Source of the DNA: Camellia lanceoleosa
Lineage: Eukaryota; Streptophyta; Magnoliopsida; Ericales; Theaceae
Assembly (NCBI GenBank): GCA_025200525.1
Contig: CM045758.1
Coordinates: 164,822,261-164,886,260, forward strand
Length of the DNA stretch: 64,000 nt
Reading direction: 5' to 3'
Of this stretch, positions 24,691 to 34,627 are shown piece by piece. The notes under the pieces were generated by a model. The model ran no database searches and was not told the DNA's origin. It saw nothing but the letters and a program-made list of their open reading frames with translations. The translations under genes and the position numbers were made by a program. Position 1 is the stretch's first letter. Each line of letters opens with the position of its first letter.

Positions 24691-25020
24691 TCGTAATGGT
24701 GAGTGATACTACTGATGTGAATGTTCACATCTGTTAATGGTGACTGATACTACTGATGTGAATGTTCACATTTCCTAATTGTGAGTGATACTACTGATGT
24801 GAATGTGCATATTTCGTAATGGTGAGTGATACAAAAGATGTGAATGTTCACATTTCCTAATGGTGAGTGATACTACTGATGTGAATGTTCACATCTGTTA
24901 ATGTCAGTGATATTACTGATGTGAATGTTCACATCTGTTAATGTCAGTGCTATTACTGATGTGAATGTTCCCATTTGCTAATGGTGAGTGATGTTACTGA
25001 TGAGCATTCACATATATTGA
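24691..25020. repeat. 41-bp tandem array of palindromes
   Basis: About eight units of roughly 41 bases, each reading TAATGGTGAGTGATACTACT and then GATGTGAATGTTCACATCTG with small changes. Each unit contains one ATGTGAATGTTCACAT palindrome. The array continues left of the 4.6-kb LTR at 19990-20059, so the LTR landed inside it. Confidence 0.88.
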
Positions 25021-25191
25021 AACATAATCAAAATTAAAGTCTAGTGGTAACCAAACATGTGCTCGTAAAGATGAATGATGAATCCTCCAAACTTGGGTTG
25101 ACTAGCCCTTGTAGTTCAAGTAGAATTTCACCATAAGCATCTATCACCTGCAGAACCAGAGGGGTGGCAGTACATTATTTTGCAGTGTCTT

Positions 25192-25196
<5 letters not shown>

Positions 25197-25247
<51 letters not shown>
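25197..25247. repeat. (TG)n microsatellite
   Basis: About 25 uninterrupted TG units within the intron between the 25147 and 25499 exons of the protease gene. Confidence 0.95.
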
Positions 25248-25250
<3 letters not shown>

Positions 25251-26654
25251 GTACACATTTACAGTTCCCATACGTTGTTTGTTATTGAATCTTCCTTGAT
25301 GATGTGTATGATGTCATCAAAATACACATTTTTAGTCTTTGAGTCCCCTCGTCACACTAGCAACCTGTGCATTGTGATTACAGAAAACGTTAATGTTAAC
25401 ATTGCACATTTATGAAATGATCTAATTTATTAAATATGTATGTGAAGTGAACATAATCCAAAAAAAAAAAAAACAGTTTGGGATATGTAAGATCACTTAC
25501 TCGTCACCGCCATTCTTGTGCAAACTTTGGACTTTTTTCTTGTTGAGTTTGTTCATGTTAGCCCAAACTTTCAGTTTGTTGTTCAAGGTTAACTTCTTCG
25601 ACTTTGTTGGTTGTTTTTTTGGTGGTTGTTTGTCTAAATCTTGTGCAATTTGGACTGTATGTGATTGCTCTTCGGCTCCCTCTTTTCCTTTCTTCTGACC
25701 AGGCAGGTTGGGGTATTCAAACTCGTCCAGCCTGTGTTCTTTCCTTACCTTTTGCTTTATGTGCTTTACCCTCGATGGGGGGCTGACAATGTGTTCCAAT
25801 GCTGTGGTGGGATGCTTGTTCAGGCTGCCATGAGCCTTTTGTGCTTCAACTTGAGTGATGATGTGGATGGACTAATCGTCAAAAAGGTCTTGAAGTATTA
25901 TTTTTTCATATTCCAAGTTGATGACCAACTTTGTCAACCGCTGAATTTCTGTATCTTTCCACTCCATGCAAGTCTTCATGTCCATGTCCACATTAGATAG
26001 GCTTGATTGGTCAAATAGTTTGGCTTCAAGGGCAGCAATCACCCTTGCCCTCAATTCCCAAGATTCTTCCAATTGTTTATATTTCGCTTCCCATTACCAT
26101 ACAAGACCCCAAGCTTTTTGGTTTTCTGTTATGAGTACTTCCACAATGTCGGGTTCAGTTGGTTGTGCTATGATGATTCCTTTCTCAGCATTGGGGATGC
26201 TACAGCTGGGGTTGGTATAATGTCCAACATCATTCAGGTCCGTTGCATCGACAGAAAATGCATCCCTGTCATCACTATGTTGACTGTCTTCGCTTTGATC
26301 CTCATTGCTTTCATTTTTCTTTGTTACTACACTTGACAAAATCTCAGGTTTGGGCTCTACATTCAATTTTTTGTGACGGTACATCTTCGCTTCAGTTGGT
26401 GATGCCATTAGCTCGCCGCCATATACCTGCATTTGGAGACAGTATGTTAGTTAGATAATTCCTCATCTCACTATGTGAATAGACACAATATATTTGGTTG
26501 TACTTCTACCTCATTTAAACCCAACTTAACCAAAGATATGGACTTCATGTTGCTATATAAGGCTGTGAGGTCCCATTTTACGCATCTTGGAATGGCATTG
26601 GGGTTACGGGGTTGTAAGATTGTTGTATGCTCACACAGCCAGTACTGAAACAAA

Positions 26655-27135
26655 TAACAAATATGAGTAATGTGAATGTTCACATCAATTAACATTGATG
26701 TGAATGTTTACACCACTGGGGCAGTATTGTGAATTTTTACATCAATTAACACTGATGTGAATGTTCACATCTGCTAATGGGGAGCCATGTTACTGATGTG
26801 AATGTTCACATTCCCTAATGGTAAGTGTTACTAATGATGTGAATGTTCACATCTGTTAATGTCAGTGCTATTACTGATATGAATGTTCACATTTTGCTAA
26901 TGGTGAGTGCTGTTACTGATGTGAATATTCACATCTGTTAATGTAAGTGGTACTACTGTTGTGAATGTTCCCATCTGTTAATGTGAATGTTTATACCAGC
27001 ATCTACTAATGTGTGTTTGTACATTACTGAAACAGTAATGTGAATGTTTCCATCAATGTTGTTACCTTCCACACCAGTGTTGAGAAATGTTAACATCCAC
27101 ATCAGAGTTTCCAGAGCCCGTAAATGTTCATATCA
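26655..27135. repeat. Palindrome array between protease exons
   Basis: Within the intron 26645-27163 at least seven ATGTGAATGTTCACAT-type sites occur (for example near 26667, 26755, 26796, 26837, 26877 and 26918) at about 41-base spacing in the middle part, with TAATGTCAGTGCTATTACTG between them. Confidence 0.85.
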
Positions 27136-27906
27136 AACATAGAACAAGTTTTATGAGATTTACCATTAACAACATCACACATCCGGTGACTCGGCCTGGT
27201 TTTCCACAGTTTTGGCCCAATGAACCCATCAAGATTGCCCGGATGCTCTCAGTCCAATCATACTCGATCATCTTCTCTAATGGGTCTATGTATGAGTAGA
27301 AAGCCCATCCAATTGTTTCTCCGGATGTAGAGAAGAATAGCTTGACGCATGCGTACATGCAAACTAATCTTGCGACCTCCTCATTGTCATGTTTTTTTGT
27401 GCACTTCAATGCTTCGCTCATAATTTCTCGTATTTTGGCAGCAGTTAACCGACTAACATCCTTGCACATTCGGTGTATGATGCCGGTTGTTGGTTTTGCA
27501 CCATAAAAGAGGTCCATCGACTTGGTGCCGCAGTCCACCCCGAAAATCAGTGACACGTCGCTTCTAAAAATCTGGATGTTCTTATCCCCAATGTAAAACC
27601 TCCCACTAGATTGCTTGAATGTCTGTACTATACGTACAATGACATCATCATATTTCATGCAGTGGTTGAGGTCGATTTCGTTACTGATCAAGCAATCAAA
27701 TAGTGGCCAGAACGGTGTTTTTCTGAGACACTTCAGTTGGCCACGTGTGAATTTTGTATCCTTTAAGAGTTTGACCAATCCAGTTAGGTTTGACCGGTAG
27801 TTAACTTTTTTCATGTTCACTTCTTCAGGAACAGCTATTTGATCAGGCTTGGTTTTGGCACGGGATTCCCCTCGCTTTCGCTTGCCATCAACTTTGTAGG
27901 GAAGAC

Positions 27907-29199
27907 CTGTGTGTTCAAATAAGCACATTTAATTGGCTAAAACACAGAATACGAAACCAGAAGCACCAAACAACATTCAACAACCAGCATTGACAGTAAT
28001 GTGAACATACACATCATTGTACACTGATGTGAATGTTCACAACAGTGTCTACTGTTGTAAGTTTGAGTGAAGTTTGAGGGTTCTAGCATTAATGTGAACA
28101 TTCACATCAGTGTCTACTACTGTAAGTTTACCCAATAATCAACACTAATGTAAATGTTCACATCATACATGTTTGCAAAATAAATACCGAAAACGACAAC
28201 AGTTACAAGGCAATGTAAATATTCACATGGGTGATCACATTACGTTATAATTTGCTAAAGATCAAAGGGGGGAACCAACAGCGCCAAACAACACCCAATA
28301 ACACAAACAACTTGGAGATTGATGTCACTTAATGAATATTTACATTAATGTGAATGTTCACATCATCCATGTTTGCAAAATAATTTCAGAAAATGACAAC
28401 AGTTACTAGCCAATGTGAATGTTAACCTGGGTGATCACATTATGTTATAATTTGATAAAAATCAAAGGGGGGAACCACAGCACCAAACTACACCCAATGA
28501 CACAAACAACTTGGACATTGATGGCGCAATGTGAATATTTACATCATAATGCATCACAGTGTTGAGTGAAGTTTGGGGGTTCTGACATTAATGTGACCAT
28601 TCACATGATGTCAATGTTCATATCAATGTCTACTACTCTAAGTTTACCCAGAAAGGAACACTAATGTGCAAGTTCACATCATCCATGTGTGCCAAATAAA
28701 TTCTAAAAACTAGAATAGTTACAGGGCAATGTGAATGTTTACATGGTTGATCACATTATGTTATAATTTGCTAAAAATCAAAGGGAGGAACCAACAGCAC
28801 CAAACTACACCCAATGATACAAACAAGTCCAACATTGATGTCACAATGTAAATATTTACATCACATTCCATCACATTGTTGACTGAAGTATAGGGATTCT
28901 GTGGACATCAACAATGAACAATATCAACATTGACAGTAATGTGAACATTCACATCGTTATACACTGATGTGAATGTTCACATCATTATACACTAATGTGA
29001 ATATTCACAGCAGTGTATACTACTGTAAGTTTACCCAGTAATCAATGCCTATGTGAATGTTGACATCATTTATTTTTACAAAACCAATTTCGAAAACATC
29101 TAAGTTTACAAATTCAAATCCGAAAAACCAGAAAGGTGGATGTATACATCGGTGATGACATTATGATTGAAAAGCAGAAGGTGAAATGGTAGTACTTAC
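27907..29199. repeat. Long repeat-filled first intron of the protease gene
   Basis: The intron holds three diverged units marked by ATTATGTTATAATTTGCTAA and then AATCAAAGGGGGGAACCA (near 28236, 28438 and 28754). More than ten ATGTGAA..TTCACAT sites lie between them, with runs of perfect copies near 28929-29010. It mirrors the 205-bp array in front of the transposase gene on the other side of the element. Confidence 0.8.
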
Positions 29200-29514
29200 T
29201 TTTGTTCGTCATTGTTGGTGGGAATGGATCACACTCAGTGGATGAAATAAACTCAGTGGGACGACAGGAATTCCGAACGACGAAGCACGCTTCTTCCGAT
29301 GTGAACCTTCGCAGTGGTGAGATGAAGAGGAATCTAGGGTCGATGGTTGACGATGGACGACGAGAACGTTGGTGAGGCGATGTGAATCTAGGGTTTTTGG
29401 AGGCGATGTAAGTATCGTTTCGTGGATTGAGTTTTTGTTTTAGAAATTTTGTGGATTGAATAGTTGGAATAGGAATAGGTTTTGAAGAATCGGTTACACA
29501 CGGGAGAGACGGAG

Positions 29515-29622
29515 AGGGTTGTTTCGTCCTTTTACAATTAATGGACCTAATGGAATATTCAGAAATAGTTTGGGTTTTATGGAACTAAACAGTTATAAAT
29601 AGGACTTATCAAAAAAGAGCCC
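29515..29622 (-). repeat. Right terminal inverted repeat of the MULE
   Basis: Its reverse complement starts GGGCTCTTTTTTGATAAGTC and is followed by the partner of the left end. The DNA from 29213 to here is presumably the leader and promoter of the protease gene; it is GAC/GATG-rich, and no TATA box is obvious. Confidence 0.8.
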
Positions 29623-29632
29623 TTAAAAATTA

Positions 29633-31632
29633 GTACAATTGCAAAAGATATATTTAAATATAAGCTCAAATTAATTGATTATTATCTTTATGGTTATGAA
29701 TTTAATTTTATTAAAAAATAGTCCTATGCTTTCATAAAATATGGAAATAAAATTATATTAAGATACACACAAAAAGAAATATAGAGAGTGATAGAAAAAG
29801 AAATGAGAGAAATGTGAATAAGGCTTCGTTTGGCATAAAGGGTTTAGGCTAAATAGTCACAAAAAGATAAAATAGAACAAAAAAGTCAATAAAATAAAAT
29901 ATCACATCTAAATCATAATCATTTCTTTTTTTCTTTCACAAAAGTCAAAAAAATCATCTCAAACGAGACTTTTTAATCTTAAACTAAAATATTCAAAAAG
30001 TAAAAAAGTCAAAAATTCAACTCACATAACATTAGTTCCCATCAATTGAGTAATAATTATTTGTAAATAAATGAAAGAATTATAAATACTCATATAGGAT
30101 GTGATATAAAATAGTGATCACTTAATTAGAATTTTTATTTTTTAGGTCCTTATAATATAATTAGATTGATCTAAAAAGTCTTTTTTAAAAACATTAAAAA
30201 ATATTTAAATAAGTTCACGAAAGACAAATAAAAATTCAAAAAAGTTTTTATTTTTTTAAAATTTTTTAGTGAACTTTTCTTTCAGTTTTTTTTGATAAAT
30301 TACACTTACACCCCTTAAGATTTAGGTTTAATATATATCATCTCCTAACATTTGAGATATTACACTAACTCCCCTATTATTGTAATTATTTAGACGGAAT
30401 GAAGATATTGAACTCATACACTCTCACTTTTCTTTCTTTATTTTACTTCCTCTTTCTTTTCTTTTTTTCCTTTCCTTTGCGTTACTTTTTTTTTTAATGT
30501 AATTTATTCTATTTTTCTACTAAGAGTTGTTGTCTTTTTATAAAAATAGGAGGTTTCTAAAATGAGACTATTAATCACAAAAGTGAGAATATAATTTTCA
30601 GAACGTCAAAAAATAAATTGTAATTAGACCAAATCTCAAGAAATGTCAATATAATTTATCCCTTTTTTTTTTTTACTGACTTTCTGATCCATCTAATCGA
30701 ATACAATAGAACTAAAAAGTATGAGATTTAAAAAAAAAATTAAAAATTTATTAAAAACAACAAAAAAAAAAATCAACAAAAACCACACTAAAAAAAGTCA
30801 ATTCCATATACATATTTTTCCATATTCACTAATAATCAACTAATTAAACTCATGTTTCTATATCAACTCGATTCTCCAATTAAATGGGAGTAAACGCCTA
30901 CAAAAACACTGCTCGAATTTAAGAACAAATCACTTGGATTTATTAACAGTTTATTTAATTTAGAGTTAATTACTTAAAAGTTATATTTACAAATATTATG
31001 GTAGTTCAGGTCATATTTAAGAGTTTTTAAATCAATAAATTTTATTTGGTAAAACTGAGAATATTACCAATTTTTTTCAATTTTTAAAATTTAGAACATT
31101 ATCAATTTTACATAGTAATATTTCATATAATTGTTTTACTAACTGATAAAAAAAATATAGCATGAGATTAAACGTTTTTGCTCTTCTATTTACCCAATAA
31201 AATCGAAAACATTATCAGTTTTTTCTAATTTTAAAATTGAGAATATTATTAATTTTTTCATTTTTTTTTTTCCAGTTTTTCACATTGATGTTCCAACATT
31301 ATGTTCTCTTATAGACACAAAATTTTCAGTTTTGCACAAAAAATAATTTAATTTTTTCAATTTTTTCAAAAAAACACATTAATTTTTATTTCATATAATT
31401 TTTTTTTTTTTTTTCAATTTGAAAGTTGATATTTTAAAATTTTGAAAATCAAAATAAATGTCAAATCATCATGTTCCTTATAGATAATCATAAATGATGA
31501 ATAATAATTTTTTTGAGAATAATTCTGACTATTAAAAATTTAATGAAACTTAAACGTCTAAAAATTTTCAATTAAAACTTAATAGAATATAAATTCATAA
31601 ATTAAGACCTTAATTTATTTCTTAGTCTAGGA
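29633..31632. other. AT-rich spacer
   Basis: Very AT-rich, with long A- and T-runs. Apart from the MITE at 29821-30018 no gene or clear repeat is seen. Confidence 0.55.
29821..30018. mobile_element. hAT-like MITE, GGCCTCGTTTGG family, copy 3
   Basis: It starts AGGCTTCGTTTGGCATAAAG. The inside matches copy 1 at 7474 (ATCACATCTAAATCATAATCATT against ATCACATCCAACTCATAATCATT in pieces). The right end is worn. Confidence 0.5.
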
Positions 31633-31751
31633 GACAGCAACGGATCTCAACTGTTAGGCTATTTCTGTTAAAAGACAGCAACGCATCTCAACTGTTAGGC
31701 TATTTCTGTTAAAAGACAGCAACGCATCTCAACTGTTAGGCTATTTCTGTT
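31633..31751 (+). repeat. 41-bp minisatellite, three copies
   Basis: Three nearly identical units of 41 bases start at 31633, 31674 and 31715. Each begins GACAGCAACGCATCTCAACT and then reads GTTAGGCTATTTCTGTT. The first differs by one base. Confidence 0.95.
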
Positions 31752-32116
31752 CCAGGCTGGTGACAACCATTGGTAATGGTCAGTTTGCCTGGACGAGGAT
31801 TGGAGGACGAATAATTTTTAGAACTTGGTATACTAAAAAAATAAAACGTCAAAACAAAAAACAAAACAAAAAAATTGTGATTAATGAAAATATTAAGTTT
31901 ATTTAGGCAAAAACAATTTTCCCTTTTGCATTGTGAAAACTATTTTTGGATTGAAGTTTTAGATTGAAATCTTATCGATGACACCATAGTATCACCGCCA
32001 CCACTAGCACATTATTTGAAACGTGGCAATCAAACATTAGAAACTTATTTTCTACGTGTTCATTTTTTACTATATTACTTATTTGGGTTTAGTTTATCTC
32101 AAGTTGTCATTTTAAT
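31752..32116. other. Spacer
   Basis: Nothing recognised in this AT-rich stretch. Confidence 0.5.
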
Positions 32117-32120
32117 TTAA

Positions 32121-32466
32121 GAGAGCGTTTGAATTTAGTAGGTCTATTTTTATATCGATTTTAGTGATCTGAACTGTTCACATTTTAAGATTGGTTAAGT
32201 AGAATATTCACGTAAAAAATCAAAATGATTAAACATCAGTAGCTACATGTTTGAATCATATATGTTTTAAAAAAACAGACGATAAATATAATTTCAAAAA
32301 TAGTCATCCATTTTTTGTAATACAAATTTGATTAAAGCATATAGCTATCAATATCCGATCATCTTGATTTTTTTACACGAATATTCTACTTAACAAATCC
32401 TAAAAAATGAACGGTTTGGATCACCGAAATTGTCTCAAAATGGGACTACCAAGCTCAAACACTCTC
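32121..32466. mobile_element. 346-bp MITE with about 130-bp inverted repeats
   Basis: The left arm starts GAGAGCGTTTGAATTTAGTA and the right arm in reverse complement starts GAGAGTGTTTGAGCTTGGTA. Both arms then share AAGTAGAATATTC and a poly-A/TCAA stretch. Flanking TTAA on both sides (32117-32120, 32467-32470) may be a duplication or part of the ends. The two arms would fold into a long imperfect hairpin. Confidence 0.75.
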
Positions 32467-32470
32467 TTAA

Positions 32471-33387
32471 ATTGAGAGAGCCAATTTGAAAGAAACCAAA
32501 CCCTCACTGTAATGCAATCAATTTTCATATCAATTTTTGGCTATTGAATCTATTCACAATAAGTATTTTGGGATCTTTTTGTTTTTTTGGATCAAATATA
32601 TAGCGTTGGTATATTAGTATAGTTAAATTACAACTGAAAAGTTCATCGATACTCCATCAGCTCGAATCGCTGACCTCTCACTCACCACACCTTAAGGTAT
32701 GGCTACAAGACTATTGAGCTACACCTCAATGTCTTTGAAGTATTGTGGAATCATAATTTGATTTATTGATGTGGAAAATTTGATTTTGTTAAACTTCAAG
32801 CTAAGCTTGACACAAAATTTTTAACTAGCTCTTTTTCATTTTTTTCCAGAAGTACTTAGTCTCTAATGAAACTGTTTTAAGTAGAGTTTTACAAAATAGT
32901 CAAGTCCAATTAACTGGGTTTGTTTGGCAATGACTTTGGCTTTTTTATTTTTATTTTTAATTTTTTTAGTCTGAGACTTTTTTATTTGTTTGGTTTTCTT
33001 ACTTGGCTTTTTAAATTTTTTGGCTTTGAAATGACAAACTTTTTTGTTTACATTTTTGGCTTTTTTTTGTCCATATGTGATTATTTAGCCCAAAATGTTT
33101 ACTAAACCGGACTAAAAACATCAAACAGCCAATCAATCGCAGATGTTCTTAGGTTGCATTTAGGGTTTCAACTCAAGCGCATCCAATTAGGTTAGGGATC
33201 TGTTTAAATTTAGCAAGAATTTGTTCAAGTTGGACCTCTCGGCTGAATTGGTTTGTTTAACACCAAGCTCAAGTTTATCTCAAAAAAGTTGAGTTAGGCT
33301 TGGCTAGCTGAATTCTATAAAAAAATAAAAAATATATATTTAAATTGAGTACTGATTGCTGATTATATCAATAAATAGATACAGTTG
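32471..33387. other. Spacer
   Basis: No gene. A T-rich stretch at 32920-33105 gives a 61-codon ORF that is only low-complexity F/L. Confidence 0.5.
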
Positions 33388-33519
33388 TGATTTGTGGCAT
33401 TAAATTTCCTGACACTAATGGCACTAATTTCTATATCAGGTAAAAAAAAAAAAAAAAACAAAATTACCAAAATAGAAAATTAGTGCCATTAGTGTCAGAA
33501 AAATTAGTGCCACAAATCA
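33388..33519. mobile_element. 130-bp hairpin MITE, copy 2 (complete)
   Basis: TGATTTGTGGCATTAAATTT at the left matches the reverse complement of the right end. The inverted arms also share GACACTAATGGCACTAATTT. The loop is an A-run. A truncated sister is at 4878-4982. Confidence 0.75.
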
Positions 33520-33622
33520 TTTTTCAAATAGATATGCCTTATAGTCTAAACTCGATGATAACGGGCTGGGCTATATGGAGGTGGATTGTACCTTCTTCGT
33601 CGTCATCTCCTGCAAACAATTC

Positions 33623-34618
33623 GAGGCATTCTATTTGAACTCAAAAAATATTTTAGTACCTCCAATTTAAATTTATAAATTTTAATTCTTATTATATATT
33701 AATGTGAATTTAATAATAAGGACAATCCATATTAAACCCTAAAATAATCTCTTTTTTTTCTCATGGTACACCCTAATCTATTATTTCTATTCAAATCTCT
33801 ATATCTTCTTCTCCAAGAGATCAAAGTGAGTTTGTCTTATTCTCTTTCTTCTTTTTCACTCCAAAACTCCAATCTATCTTATAAAAATAAAATTTAATGA
33901 TAATGGTGAGTTGAAAGTGCCGCAGCAATCCTAAAAAAAAAGAATAACAGAACCAAAAAAAAAAAAAGAATAACAGGATCAAAAAAAAATAAAATTAAAA
34001 ATTGTTGAAAGTGCCGCAGCAATCCTATTACATATTTGACCTAAATAGCAACTTGGGCTGTTTGGTTTTTATATTGAAATTAATACTTCTGTTGTGACTT
34101 GGAAAAGCTATAATGCTATTTATATGATTGTGAAAATTGAAAGGTTTAACATTATAATGGGACATGTGAAAAAATATATAAATTAATAATTATATTTTGA
34201 TTTTTATATGAACGCTTACCTCCTCTTTGATGGGTTGCTTCAAAATATTTTCTTGATTATCACTTTCTTTCATTATTTGATTGTTCAAACCTTCTTCTAG
34301 GGTTTAGGGTTTTAAAATAATAAAAAAACAATGATATTAATGATAATGGTGAGTTTCGGTAAGATGAATTGGAGTTTTAGAGTGAAAAAGAAGAAGAAGA
34401 AGAAGACAAACTCACTTTGATCTCTTGGAGAAGAAAATGTAGAGATTTGAATAGAAATAATAGATTAGGGTGTACCATGAGGAAAAAAAGAGATTATTTT
34501 AGGGTTTAATATAGATTGTCCTTATTAGTAAATTCACATTAATATATAATAAGAATTAAAATTTATAAATTTAAATTGGGGGTACTAAGATATTTTTTGA
34601 GTTCAAATAGAATGCCCC
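33623..34618. mobile_element. Non-autonomous MULE with about 240-bp inverted repeats
   Basis: An exact 9-mer, AAACAATTC, flanks the element (33614-33622, 34619-34627). The ends are GAGGCATTCTATTTGAACTC and, in reverse complement on the right, GGGGCATTCTATTTGAACTC. The inverted repeats run to about 33873 and from about 34365 and are close to identical, so this is a young, foldable element. The middle 500 bases hold two short direct repeats of AAAGTGCCGCAGCAATCCTA and no coding. Long inverted repeats plus a 9-bp duplication fit the Mutator superfamily; the ends differ from those of the giant MULE. Confidence 0.88.
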
Positions 34619-34627
34619 AAACAATTC

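Larger units (their letters stand above)
19246..29212 (-). pseudogene. ULP1-like cysteine protease gene of the MULE, broken
   Basis: The likely start is at 29212, in a 13-base first exon (29200-29212, MTNK). A long repeat-filled intron leads to the second exon at 27906-27164. Further exons are 26644-26510, about 26430-25499, about 25147-25055, 19940-19722, about 19610-19485 and about 19405-19246. Splice sites are visible for most. The N-terminal part matches the conserved region of plant ULP1-type MULE proteins (LKDTKFTRGQLKCLRKTPFW; then YWLCEHT...PRCVKW). The C-terminal exons are a C48 peptidase: FPIHDNFHRTIVVYN and HYNSLRPR, then the catalytic-cysteine motif DCGPAVCYIM. Such proteases cleave SUMO-like modifiers. 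Damage: in-frame TAA near 26091 and TAG near 25877, a phase problem at the exon entering 25147, and a 4.6-kb LTR in the intron after it. The residue after the presumed catalytic histidine is R, where W is usual. Confidence 0.85.
11459..29622. mobile_element. Giant Kaonashi-type MULE carrying mudrA and ULP1-like genes, with two nested LTRs
   Basis: An identical 10-mer, TTAAAAATTA, flanks the element at 11449-11458 and 29623-29632, the 9-11 bp duplication expected of Mutator-like elements. The ends are inverted repeats: the left begins GGTTTTTTATTGATAAATC, and the right in reverse complement begins GGGCTCTTTTTTGATAAGTC, with matches continuing for about 100 bases. Inside are a mudrA-type transposase (+, 12999-18388) and a ULP1-like protease gene (-, 29212-19246) that converge near 18.4-19.2 kb. 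That combination is established for Kaonashi MULEs of Arabidopsis and for ULP1-bearing MULEs of other plants. The full length is 18,164 bp. Removing the two LTRs and their duplications (14034-16416, 20060-24690) leaves about 11.15 kb. Both genes carry damage, so this copy is probably not autonomous. Confidence 0.9.

Noticed and set aside
24691..25020. CRISPR-like array (regular 41-bp spacing with a constant palindrome)
   Set aside because: The units are true tandem repeats with no unique spacers, the DNA is a plant transposon, and no cas genes exist here.
25164..25415. 83-codon ORF with a CVCVCV run
   Set aside because: It is a translation of the (TG)n microsatellite in a protease intron.
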